From NCBI GenBank assembly GCA_023436175.1, contig JAEZKE010000040.1, positions 1 to 15,138 of the forward strand: a DNA stretch of 15,138 nucleotides, read 5' to 3'. Below, in pieces: positions 1 through 6,273 of the stretch. The translations under genes and the position numbers were made by a program. The notes beneath the pieces were generated by a model. The model had not been told where the DNA came from and made no database searches. It saw only the letters and a program-made list of their open reading frames with translations. The DNA comes from Methanobacteriota archaeon. GTDB lineage: Archaea; Methanobacteriota; Methanobacteria; Methanobacteriales; Methanobacteriaceae. The number at the start of each line of letters is the position of its first letter. Positions within the stretch are counted from its first letter, which is position 1.

Positions 1-420
1 GAACAGGGTAGTCTAATCCTTTCAATAACTTCAACAGTATTAGCTGGTATAATTCTTAAATTTATTGAAAGAGTAGCATTTGGGAATGAAACAGGGATTA
101 ATGTTAATGTAACTAATAATATTATAGTCATTAATCAGGAAAACGACATAAGAAAACTTGTAAAGATTACCGATCTCAGTAGTAGTAGGAATGATTCGCT
201 TACAAGAAGTGACATTTATATAGAAAAATATCTTGATAATATTATTGATAAAGTGAGTATTGATAAAAATGATATTGAAAATAGTGTTGGTAGTCTATTA
301 AGTGTTTTATCTGAAGAAGGTTATTTTAGTAATAATATAATTTATGATAAAAAGGGAATTAAAACCATTACAAATGACATAGAACGATTTCGAGGAAATT
401 TTATTGATATTAGTACATAA
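1..420 (+). CDS. Unknown protein with one membrane segment, 3' part only
   Basis: Frame 1 is open from the window edge to a TAA at 418-420, giving 139 residues without a start, so the gene begins upstream. Near the visible start there is a hydrophobic stretch (residues about 5-25, LILSITSTVLAGII...) that could be a membrane helix. The rest is polar and rich in Asn, Asp, Ile and Lys, with no motif I recognise. It is followed after 34 nt by a long imperfect palindrome resembling an integron attC site, so it may be the coding part of a gene cassette (inference). The function is unknown. That the frame is coding is fairly secure from its length in AT-rich DNA and its codon use. Confidence 0.6.
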   Translation, partial: EQGSLILSITSTVLAGIILKFIERVAFGNETGINVNVTNNIIVINQENDIRKLVKITDLSSSRNDSLTRSDIYIEKYLDNIIDKVSIDKNDIENSVGSLLSVLSEEGYFSNNIIYDKKGIKTITNDIERFRGNFIDIST

Positions 421-454
421 AAACTTTTATTAATAGCTTGTACTATTTCCTTAA

Positions 455-585
455 CATAACAATATGTTCCCGAATACCCCAGTGCCTAAGTGCATGCAAT
501 CTGTGTTCGCATTAGGCACTCGAAAGTTCGCAGTCATGAGCGAACACTTTAAGGTTCTGGGGTGTCGGGAATACGAGATGTTATG
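455..585 (+). repeat. attC-like imperfect palindrome, 131 bp
   Basis: The outer arms pair over about 28 nt with bulges: CATAACA...TTCCCGA.TACCCCAG (455-482) against CTGGGGTGTCGGGAATA...TGTTATG (557-585). Inside are two smaller hairpins, AGTGCCTAA/TTAGGCACT and GTTCGC/GCGAAC. Conserved AAC and GTT triplets at the two ends, two paired arm segments on each side, a large variable middle and a position between two ORFs all match integron attC sites, including the long Vibrio type. The right box GTTATGC departs by one base from GTTRRRY. No integrase gene is in the window. A structured RNA or another repeat family is the alternative. Confidence 0.5.
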
Positions 586-658
586 CTAGATAATTTATTA
601 AAATAACATTTAGAAATTATGGTAGTTAAAAGTATTACCTATTGAAACGGAGGATAAA

Positions 659-1927
659 ATGAGAATTTTGCTAGATAATAGTACACTAACAGCAGCATTT
701 AGAGCAATGGGGAAGATTAAGAATTTTAATAGAGAATTATTTGATTTAGATATAGCAAGCCTTAGGCTTTTGGTTGATAGTATTATATTCTCTGATGAAA
801 TCGTTGTATTAGATAATTACATAGACGAATATTCTAAAGAACGAAAATCATGGTTAAATTATGATGCAATAAAGTTTTTTAGTATTGATGATAAGCTTGA
901 TAAAGCTATGAATAGTAATGCGCGAGCTCATGTTGTTAATTGGAAAATGACACAACATTTAGCTACAGATTTAAGTGATATGTTCGATGACATATCTATA
1001 ATGTTTAAACATGCTTGGCGTAATTCAGAATCGTTCCTTGTACTTAAAGCTTTAGGGGTGGAAGATAAATATGGTTCTACTATAACTAAAGCATTACGAG
1101 AATATTTATACGGTCAGTCAGCTGAAATGGATAAATTAATTGATGGATCTATAAAGTCCTATAATAAAGAAACTTCAAAAATTGCTCAATCTATGGTTTG
1201 GGCTTCGATAAGAACTGTATATTATCGGGAAGCATCACAATTCCTCGGAGCTGAATATTGTCCACATCCCTTAAGAAATCTTTATAATACAAAATGCATA
1301 TTATTCGATAATCATCCATATACACGTAAATTCAAACTTCATTCAGATGAAGTAAAGAATCTTAAGACAGCTCGTTCTAGAGAAGAATGGTCAAAAATCT
1401 ACGATGAAATAAGACTAGGCTCACAATATTATAGTGATTTAAATGAGTTTTTTAGAAATTTTTGGTCAGATTGTAATGTAAAAGACGATAATGTGTTTGG
1501 AGTAGAAACTTATGACGTTGATATGCCTCCGTTTCTGGCGTTAGCTCTTAAAAATACTGGTCATGGAAAAGATGTAATTGAAGCTGCTTTTGAAATTAGG
1601 GAGAAAAGAGAAGTAGCTGCACTAAGAAAAAAACTTACATTCATTTATGATAAGTGTTTTGATGATCAAGCAAAATATATAAGAGAATTTGCTTCTGAGT
1701 TACGTGATTTAAAGAGTTATTTACAAAAGTATTTAGGTTATGATAGAGAGAAAGTTGGAGTTTCAATAAAACTACTCTCTTATGATATGACTGTACCGCG
1801 CTTTATGACAAAACCACTATACCCACATAAACCTCATTTGGCGTTTATCAGGGATGTAATAGTAGAATTAGCCAGTGCTAGTACAATGGGTAGAATGATA
1901 GATAAATTATGGTTTGAAAGATATTAA
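659..1927 (+). CDS. Unknown 422-aa soluble protein, possible gene cassette
   Basis: The ATG at 659 has a good ribosome binding site (GGAGG, 7 nt before) and starts 73 nt after the attC-like palindrome; a degenerate copy of that palindrome lies about 118 nt after its stop. This spacing is what one expects of a single-gene integron cassette. The protein has no signal peptide or membrane helix. It opens with MRILLDNSTLTAAF, a short beta-strand ending in Asp-Asn that faintly resembles the first strand of PIN-like nuclease folds, but I cannot place the remaining acidic residues. The remainder is predicted mostly helical, with many aromatic and charged residues. I do not recognise a family. Carriage in an accessory region makes a defence or stress role conceivable, but nothing in the sequence proves it. 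Confidence 0.75.
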   Translation: MRILLDNSTLTAAFRAMGKIKNFNRELFDLDIASLRLLVDSIIFSDEIVVLDNYIDEYSKERKSWLNYDAIKFFSIDDKLDKAMNSNARAHVVNWKMTQHLATDLSDMFDDISIMFKHAWRNSESFLVLKALGVEDKYGSTITKALREYLYGQSAEMDKLIDGSIKSYNKETSKIAQSMVWASIRTVYYREASQFLGAEYCPHPLRNLYNTKCILFDNHPYTRKFKLHSDEVKNLKTARSREEWSKIYDEIRLGSQYYSDLNEFFRNFWSDCNVKDDNVFGVETYDVDMPPFLALALKNTGHGKDVIEAAFEIREKREVAALRKKLTFIYDKCFDDQAKYIREFASELRDLKSYLQKYLGYDREKVGVSIKLLSYDMTVPRFMTKPLYPHKPHLAFIRDVIVELASASTMGRMIDKLWFERY

Positions 1928-2045
1928 AAGTGGATCCACCACATGGACTTACATATAGCCATGAAAACGAGACGAGATCCACATTCATATAATACCAGCA
2001 TTACAAAGAGTTGTCAATATTATGAACTACAGTGACAAAGCACAT

Positions 2046-2229
2046 CGCATAACAATATGTTCCCCGATCATACCAGAACCCAAGTGTAAGCACCCAGTGA
2101 CCGCATTAGGTACTCGTTGGCTCGCAACTATGAACGGATATCTTATATCTTTTAGGTATATGAGTACTAGACCTTTTTCAATATACGTTACTTGTAAAAT
2201 GCTACCTTCCAGGTAAGTTTAATATGCTA
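2046..2229 (+). repeat. Degenerate second copy of the attC-like palindrome
   Basis: The left 90-100 bases match the element at 455-585: CATAACAATATGTTCCC at the start, then GCATTAGGTACTCG and a GCTCGCAACTATGAACG segment corresponding to GTTCGCAGTCATGAGCG. The right arm has diverged: a TATGCTA (2223-2229) matches the end of the first copy, but the GTT triplet and the paired CCCC/GGGG arm are lost. It lies between the 422-aa gene and the DUF2441-like gene, the expected place of a cassette boundary. The loss of the right arm suggests it is no longer recombination-competent. Confidence 0.4.
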
Positions 2230-2261
2230 ACATATGATGATAAATAAAGGAGAAATATTTA

Positions 2262-2588
2262 ATGGCAAAATTTTACCATCTTGATAGATTAAATACGCTT
2301 AATGAGGGTGATATTATAGATCTAAACATTTATAATGATATAAAGCACAACGAAGGTAATGATGAAATCTCCAAAAGGTTACAAAGGCATTGCGACTTTC
2401 TGTTTCCTTATGGATTTTCTAATCATGGTGAATCATATTTTGTACAAAGTAAATCCTCAAAAATAATAAGATACGATGCTTCAGAGTATGACGAACAAAA
2501 TAAAATATGGGCAGCCATATTAAGTGTATTATATGATGATTTTGAAAAAATAAAAGGAGTAAAAGGAATTATCATATGCAAAATATAA
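2262..2588 (+). CDS. DUF2441-like small protein, possibly truncated
   Basis: The ATG at 2262 follows AAAGGAG at a normal distance. The 108-aa product begins FYHLDRLNTLNEGDIIDL and later has LFPYGFSNHGESYF; the pattern FYHxxRxNxLxxGxxI...FPxGxSxHGxxY is what I recall of the DUF2441 family, whose function is unknown. No catalytic residues can be assigned. It is on the short side and ends in a run of Lys, Val and Ile, so it may be a C-terminally shortened copy. It follows the degenerate attC-like element, as a cassette gene would, and is the last host-side gene before the prophages. The family assignment is from memory of the motif and should be treated as tentative. Confidence 0.6.
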   Translation: MAKFYHLDRLNTLNEGDIIDLNIYNDIKHNEGNDEISKRLQRHCDFLFPYGFSNHGESYFVQSKSSKIIRYDASEYDEQNKIWAAILSVLYDDFEKIKGVKGIIICKI

Positions 2589-2748
2589 CATTATTAAATC
2601 ATTCAGAAAAAATGTGATTAAATACTTAATTAATAGCTTGATTTTATTTATTACGATTGTATGGCTAATTATAATTGGGGATAATGACAATCCTATCTTA
2701 GGTCCCAAAAATTTTATTGAAATAGCTGGTATTATACCTTTTTTTTAA
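2576..2748 (+). pseudogene. Small membrane-protein ORF apparently broken by a frameshift
   Basis: An ATG at 2576, preceded by AAAAGGAGTAAAAGGA and overlapping the end of the previous gene, opens a 13-codon frame ending at a TGA near 2615. The frame offset by one base then continues without interruption to TAA at 2746-2748 and reads as a clear membrane helix (SLILFITIVWLIIIG) followed by a short polar tail. One extra base near 2590-2600 would join the two into a roughly 57-aa single-pass protein. This looks like a decayed or mis-sequenced small gene. The run of eight T at 2739-2746 is another possible slip site. Confidence 0.3.
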
Positions 2749-2830
2749 TGCACTACAATTATTTTTATCGGTTAAAGGTATTACTGTAGTTTTATCAGTG
2801 AATTATAAAACATTTACCTTTCTTCGTTAA

Positions 2831-2853
2831 ACTTAGGATATTACGAATAATTA
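2831..2853 (+). repeat. Left attachment-site core repeat (host / prophage A)
   Basis: The site ACTTAGG-ATATTA-CGAATAATTA is an imperfect copy of the 22-bp core found again at 8537 and 14729. The ACTTAGG half is identical; the middle differs in sequence and is one base longer. It is embedded in a perfect 16-bp palindrome ACGAATAATTATTCGT (2843-2858), and further copies of the AACGAATA half-site follow at 2873. Opposed AACT...CG half-sites around a short centre suit a tyrosine recombinase of the Xer type. It lies directly after the stop of the small leftward gene of prophage A. Confidence 0.65.
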
Positions 2854-2881
2854 TTCGTTAAACCCATGTCGAAACGAATAA

Positions 2882-3085
2882 TTAAAACTCACATAACTTA
2901 TTATACTTATTACTAACATTTTGCATTAACTCATTGTATATATATTCATCTATAAACCCATGCCAAAAAGCATATTTTATGTCATTTTTTATTATACCTA
3001 CTTTATATGCTAGGCGACTATTATCTAAATTATCAATATCTTTACGTATCATTATTTCCGCATTACTCTTTATTCCTTCCTGCAT
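2882..3085 (-). CDS. Small conserved inovirus ORF of unknown function (phage A copy)
   Basis: A 67-aa protein starting at the ATG at 3083-3085, chosen because GGAG stands 8 nt before it; a GTG nine bases further upstream is the alternative. It is homologous to the product of 14442-14729 in prophage B: NAEIMIRKDIDNL aligns with RAEKIIRREIEDL, and IKYAFWHGFIDEYIYNEL with IKWFYWQGTFSKSKYNKM. It is soluble, helical and charged. In both phages it is the only gene behind a strong operator-controlled promoter and a long structured leader, and it is the last gene before the attachment site. That position suggests an early or lytic-side function controlled by the RHH repressor. No known family recognised. 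Confidence 0.7.
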   Translation of the reverse strand: MQEGIKSNAEIMIRKDIDNLDNSRLAYKVGIIKNDIKYAFWHGFIDEYIYNELMQNVSNKYNKLCEF

Positions 3086-3109
3086 AAAACACACTCCAAT
3101 CTATGGGGA

Positions 3110-3289
3110 GTGTATGGGAGAGTACCTTATATGGCTCATTTACTCTTTTATGTGCCAAGAACCCACACACTTATTGCAATTGACTTTGTGACACCGTGAT
3201 GTTACAATATTACAAACATTAAAAATTAATCAATGGCTGATATGTCGAAGAAATCGACCGCCCAAATTGACTGTATTCAATTTTCAATG
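3110..3289 (-). other. Conserved structured leader of phage A (candidate ncRNA, packaging or origin signal)
   Basis: Read on the minus strand, this noncoding stretch between the promoter at 3446-3474 and the small ORF matches 14167-14372 of prophage B in blocks. These are AATTGAATACAGTC; TTGGGCGGTCG followed by CGACATATCAGCC; then GGTGTCACAAAGTCAATT; then GTGTGTGGGTTC. Three hairpins recur: H1 GTCGA/TCGAC (3244-3258), H2 (3186-3207, 8 bp with one mismatch) and H3 GTGTGTGGG/CCCATACAC (3110-3118 with 3162-3170, 9 bp with one G-U). The stems are kept while bases differ from B, implying selection on structure, in RNA or single-stranded phage DNA. Confidence 0.5.
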
Positions 3290-3423
3290 AGCTAAACATA
3301 ATAACGTTTTTTATTATGTAAGACTGCGACTTTCATCCGACCAATCAACTCGACAACCATGGATTTCTCAATAGAATACCAAGTAACAAACCGTTCCAAC
3401 CACTATAAGGTGACGTCTAAGTG

Positions 3424-3479
3424 ATGACACCTTTAACTTGATATTATTATATCATAATTGTGAAAAGGTGTCAACACCT
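3424..3479. promoter_or_regulatory. Palindromic operators of the phage A switch
   Basis: AGGTGT-CA-ACACCT (3466-3479) is an inverted repeat overlapping the -35 box of the leftward promoter. A second half-site, TGACACCTTT (3426-3435), lies just past the -10 and is inverted relative to AAAAGGTGTCA at 3463-3473; AAGGTG at 3408-3413 adds another. The sites bracket the promoter and sit 35 nt before the RHH start, the expected layout for a ribbon-helix-helix repressor that controls itself and the opposite transcript. Binding by the RHH product is inferred from position. Confidence 0.55.
3446..3474 (-). promoter_or_regulatory. Consensus sigma-A promoter, leftward (phage A)
   Basis: On the minus strand TTGACA (3474-3469) is followed by exactly 17 nt and TATAAT (3451-3446), a perfect match to the vegetative consensus. 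It points into the structured leader and the 67-aa ORF. Operator palindromes cover both ends. Prophage B has an equivalently placed promoter. Confidence 0.8.
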
Positions 3480-3513
3480 ATTCAACACTTTTTACGTTTT
3501 TAGGAGGTAAAAT

Positions 3514-3762
3514 ATGCCATCTAATTTGCCAAGATTTACAATTAGAACCGAACAAATTAATATTGACAAAATATCTTTTATTGCTGAAAAAGAAAGCAGA
3601 ACTACTACAAAACAAATAGAATATTTAATTAAAAGATATATTGATGAATATGAGGACAAGCATGGCGAATTAATAATCGAAGAGGATGGAACTGTCCACC
3701 CAAAAATTAAACTTACAAATGATAATTCCAAGGTAAAGTCATCAACTTACAAAGCTGGATAA
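3514..3762 (+). CDS. Ribbon-helix-helix (Arc/CopG-like) repressor of phage A
   Basis: The ATG has a perfect AGGAGG six bases ahead. The 82-aa protein has an N-terminal beta-strand (PRFTIRTE, residues 6-13) followed by two helices (about 15-29 and 32-50), the ribbon-helix-helix plan in which paired strands read the DNA major groove. A C-terminal tail GELIIEEDGTVHPK is shared almost exactly with the regulator of prophage B, while the DNA-contacting strand differs (RFTIRTE versus TYPLRID). It is transcribed away from the leftward promoter whose operators lie between them. It is most likely the lysogeny repressor or an autoregulated copy-control factor. The RHH fold is well supported; the repressor role is inferred from context. 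Confidence 0.8.
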   Translation: MPSNLPRFTIRTEQINIDKISFIAEKESRTTTKQIEYLIKRYIDEYEDKHGELIIEEDGTVHPKIKLTNDNSKVKSSTYKAG

Positions 3763-3774
3763 ATAGAAGAGAAG

Positions 3775-3804
3775 AGGACTAACATATCAGTTAGTCCTTA
3801 TTAT
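3775..3804 (+). terminator. Hairpin between convergent RHH and ORF80
   Basis: AGGACTAAC (3775-3783) pairs perfectly with GTTAGTCCT (3790-3798) around a 6-nt loop, followed by TATTATG. It sits 12 nt after the RHH stop and just before the converging end of the leftward operon. The T-tract is weak, so efficiency is uncertain. Confidence 0.5.
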
Positions 3805-3806
3805 GT

Positions 3807-4049
3807 TTATATTGATATCAATATACGGTAAGTAACATATATCCAAATAACAATAGGTATAAATGTCAATACAAAAGACACATAATACATTATTTTGCAT
3901 CTATTATTATCCCTTCTATAGTCAAACTGCTTTGTTTCTTTCAATATTATTCTTAGTTCATTGCGAATTTTAAGACTATCATAAACAGACCAAATACCAA
4001 ATATCGTCATTATAACATATAATATAAATCCAAAAATCATTATCATCAT
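3807..4049 (-). CDS. Small two-helix membrane protein, unknown
   Basis: An 80-aa protein with hydrophobic segments at about residues 1-22 and 51-79 separated by a basic cytoplasmic-type loop (KIRNELRIILKETKQF...RRDNNRCK). GGGAGG lies 4 nt before the first ATG and 7 nt before a second in-frame ATG, so the start may be either. It is the last gene of the leftward operon of prophage A, 9 nt after the 60-aa ORF and converging on the RHH gene. No homologue is visible in prophage B. A role in superinfection exclusion or the host envelope would fit a small phage membrane protein but cannot be shown from sequence. Confidence 0.6.
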   Translation of the reverse strand: MMIMIFGFILYVIMTIFGIWSVYDSLKIRNELRIILKETKQFDYRRDNNRCKIMYYVSFVLTFIPIVIWIYVTYRILISI

Positions 4050-4058
4050 TCTACCTCC

Positions 4059-4241
4059 CTAAAATGGAACTTCGATATTGTTTATATTTTCCCATTGTTC
4101 ACCAAGCATTTCCCGACACCTATCAATAAATCTATCAAAATCAAAGTCACTATAAACCAATCTTAAGTTTTTGTCCTTTTGACACTGCATTTGCAACTCA
4201 ATAGCATTGTTCATGTGCTTTATAATAGTTTCCCTTTTCAT
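4059..4241 (-). CDS. Small soluble ORF coupled to Rep (phage A)
   Basis: A 60-aa product whose ATG overlaps the Rep stop codon as ATGA (4238-4241), implying translational coupling. It is charged, with Cys at residues 19 and 37 and an acidic aromatic middle (YSDFDFDRFIDRCREML). No motif identifies it. Position directly behind rep in the same transcript suggests an accessory replication or regulatory protein, by analogy with small genes that follow the Rep of filamentous phages (inference). The start is secure because of the stop-start overlap; the function is unknown. Confidence 0.65.
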   Translation of the reverse strand: MKRETIIKHMNNAIELQMQCQKDKNLRLVYSDFDFDRFIDRCREMLGEQWENINNIEVPF

Positions 4242-5041
4242 ACAGCACCCCCGAATTGATATTCATAATATCTTACATACTGATTATTTCCTTTACTGTC
4301 TACGTATTCCTTCTCAGCCGCATTTGTAAACCCTGTCATGCTGATTAAATTATCATGTAAATCTCTGTGAGTATCCTTCTCATTAAAATGGTACTCAACT
4401 GTAGGCTTATTACAATTTTTACTCTGCCAATACCTACGCTTACCTTTAACAGTACTGGTTAATTCCTTCGTAACATATTTGGCAATATACATACTAACTC
4501 TTTGACTGTCCTTTACCTTAGTAGCAGTTGTAAAGCCATATTTATATTTGCCAATGTTATAAATAACCTCCCCGTCATCCGTTTTATGACCGCTATCTGT
4601 AAAATCCAATCCAGTACAATTTGATATTAGACCATGAAAGTGATAACGCTTAGACTTATGTAATTCCGGAATGAACAGGTATTTCATATCCTTGCAATAC
4701 CTTGACTTCGTGTTATTAAGCCATTTTGATAACTTCTTAGTACATTCATCATAATTAAAGCTATTTACCTTTTCTGGGTCAAATGTGATAGTAACGAACC
4801 ATTCCCATATATTTGCCCTTGCATAATCATAAATCTTATTCTTAGACCGCCTAGCACTGTTTTTAAAACTCCTATATGCCCTTTGTTTATATTCATCCAA
4901 TGTCTTTGCCTGTTTAATAATATCTTTCATTTTCCTCCCCTTTAAAGGACTATCAAATCCAACTACAACAGGTTTACTATAAACAACTATTTGTTCATTA
5001 TCCCCGAACATTTTCCGCTTAATATTGTAATAACTCTCCAT
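4238..5041 (-). CDS. HUH rolling-circle replication initiator of phage A
   Basis: A 267-aa Rep that should nick one strand of the double-stranded replicative form and stay covalently attached to start rolling-circle replication. The three HUH motifs are present in order: motif 1 WFVTITFD (81-88), motif 2 HFH (134-136, the metal-binding histidines) and motif 3 YIAKY (185-189, nucleophile Tyr185 with Lys188). There is a single catalytic Tyr in motif 3 and no helicase domain, so a host helicase is needed. It resembles the G2P/ORF2-type replication proteins of inoviruses and RCR plasmids. AGGGGTG precedes the ATG. It is separated from the zot gene by a large hairpin, so it may have its own promoter, and is coupled to the ORF behind it. 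It is unrelated to the Rep of prophage B. Confidence 0.88.
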   Translation of the reverse strand: MESYYNIKRKMFGDNEQIVVYSKPVVVGFDSPLKGRKMKDIIKQAKTLDEYKQRAYRSFKNSARRSKNKIYDYARANIWEWFVTITFDPEKVNSFNYDECTKKLSKWLNNTKSRYCKDMKYLFIPELHKSKRYHFHGLISNCTGLDFTDSGHKTDDGEVIYNIGKYKYGFTTATKVKDSQRVSMYIAKYVTKELTSTVKGKRRYWQSKNCNKPTVEYHFNEKDTHRDLHDNLISMTGFTNAAEKEYVDSKGNNQYVRYYEYQFGGAV

Positions 5042-5098
5042 TATTACACCCCTTAATCAAATGAGTGTTATGTGTAGCTATAGTCAAGTAAGGATAGC

Positions 5099-5165
5099 GA
5101 ATATTGATAAAAAAGTGGTATCCTCGGACGAGCCGAGGAACACCACTCATTTTTTATCAATATTC
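5099..5165. terminator. Large hairpin between zot and rep of phage A; possible origin
   Basis: GAATATTGATAAAAAA...GTGGT (5099-5119) pairs with ACCAC...TTTTTTATCAATATTC (5142-5165) with a 3-nt bulge, enclosing a perfect inner stem TCCTCGG/CCGAGGA with loop ACGAG. With A and T runs on the two sides it can terminate transcription in either direction. The last codons and stop of zot lie in one arm. It shares the core CTCGG(G)ACGAG and its location with the hairpin at 11938-11995 of prophage B. A double-strand origin or packaging role is possible because no other origin candidate is evident near this rep. Confidence 0.7.
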
Positions 5166-6013
5166 ACAATTAAATTTCCGTTATCAATTAAATAATCTTT
5201 ATCCTGAAATCCTGATTTTGCTAAATTATCAACAACCTCATATGTATCGTATGATTCTCTTAATTCTTTGTCATGTACGAAAAAATACATACCACGGTTC
5301 TTCCACTCAACTACATTTCCTTCTGCATCAAGAATAGGCTCCCTACGTCTTACTATTGTGATACATCTAGCAAGGGTTATACAATCTCTAACCTCTGTAG
5401 CTTGACTACGTATTGCCTTAGCTAATAAATGAAAACTTTGTGCAGTACCAAGAATAATACGTCTATTTTTACGATTCTGTGTAATAACAGTTAACATTTC
5501 CGGAGGAAAATTCTTTGATTGATTACTACTGAACCAATTTTGAGTTTCATCCATAATTACAATAACACCACGTTTTTCATTCTTATAATCTATTAACTGC
5601 CGCCAATGTTTCAATTTCTCATCTTGATATTTGTATTTAATATTAGTCATACATTTTGCAAGAGGGTATTCTTTTTGCATTCTACGTGCATATTCTACCA
5701 TCCCTATAGTTTTTCCTCTGCCTTGTCGTCCAGTAAATATAATACATCCCTGGTATTTAAACATTTCGGGATCAGCTTCTATCATATCCTTTGCAACTTG
5801 TCTCGGTGCATCAATTATCAATCGTCTTAAAATACTACGTTTCTTAAGTTTTTTATGTTTACCTTTTTTAAATCTATATCCTTTACATAACAGCATGATA
5901 ATATTAATCATTACAATTATATAAAATAGCAGGAGAGTGACCCCTGCTATAATACATGGATATTTAAATAAACTTACAAATCCCTTTAATACATTTACAA
6001 ATATATCCAGCAT
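5147..6013 (-). CDS. zot: Zot/pI-family assembly ATPase of phage A
   Basis: A 288-aa inner-membrane ATPase that should drive extrusion of the filament. The start is set at 6013 because AGGGAGGG stands 5 nt before this ATG, two codons after the stop of the pVI-like gene; the longer frame from 6049 would overlap that gene and has no such site. From this start, Walker A is GRQGRGKT (95-102) and Walker B is VIVIMDETQ (150-158). Unusually, the strong hydrophobic segment lies before the ATPase domain (about 18-43), followed by a Lys/Arg-rich stretch, whereas pI of Ff phages has its helix after it. The C-terminal part has a polar domain with no second clear helix. The distinct order suggests a different Zot subfamily from that of prophage B. 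Confidence 0.85.
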   Translation of the reverse strand: MLDIFVNVLKGFVSLFKYPCIIAGVTLLLFYIIVMINIIMLLCKGYRFKKGKHKKLKKRSILRRLIIDAPRQVAKDMIEADPEMFKYQGCIIFTGRQGRGKTIGMVEYARRMQKEYPLAKCMTNIKYKYQDEKLKHWRQLIDYKNEKRGVIVIMDETQNWFSSNQSKNFPPEMLTVITQNRKNRRIILGTAQSFHLLAKAIRSQATEVRDCITLARCITIVRRREPILDAEGNVVEWKNRGMYFFVHDKELRESYDTYEVVDNLAKSGFQDKDYLIDNGNLIVNIDKK

Positions 6014-6024
6014 AAAAACCCTCC

Positions 6025-6273
6025 CTATAGTATCGGCAGTAAATCCCATATAGTCTTTATCATTGAAACCACAATTCGGAATCCCATCATAGCAATAAAA
6101 AATACAAGAATAGGAGATAACTGTGCAAATGGAATTATATATAAAGCCATTTTAAAATATTGTAAAACATATGTAATAGAAGATATATCAAAATTAAAAT
6201 GAATAGCACCCAGAGGAGTCAAAAGAAAATCGATCAGACCAAAAACAATAGTTAAAATACCATCAATTATCAC
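6025..6273 (-). CDS. pVI-like hydrophobic minor coat protein (phage A)
   Basis: An 82-aa, very hydrophobic protein with two or three membrane segments (about 1-20, 37-66), starting with GTG at 6273 and an AAGGAGG at normal distance inside the preceding gene, which it overlaps by 11 nt. It occupies the slot between the adsorption protein and Zot, as gVI does before gI in Ff phages, and matches in position and character the 78-aa protein at 11086 of prophage B. It would cap one end of the filament and help release it from the membrane. The family call rests on order and hydropathy, as these proteins diverge quickly. Confidence 0.7.
   Translation of the reverse strand: MIIDGILTIVFGLIDFLLTPLGAIHFNFDISSITYVLQYFKMALYIIPFAQLSPILVFFIAMMGFRIVVSMIKTIWDLLPIL

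Noticed and set aside
2022..2216. 64-aa plus-strand ORF
   Set aside because: It lies inside the degenerate attC-like element, has no ribosome binding site and no protein-like composition.
5042..5098. Promoter for the phage A rep (TTGACT on the minus strand)
   Set aside because: No acceptable -10 box at 16-18 nt; a promoter is expected here but cannot be pointed to.
6014..6049. Upstream start (12 more codons) for the phage A Zot gene
   Set aside because: It would overlap the pVI-like gene; the ATG at 6013 has AGGGAGGG at proper spacing.
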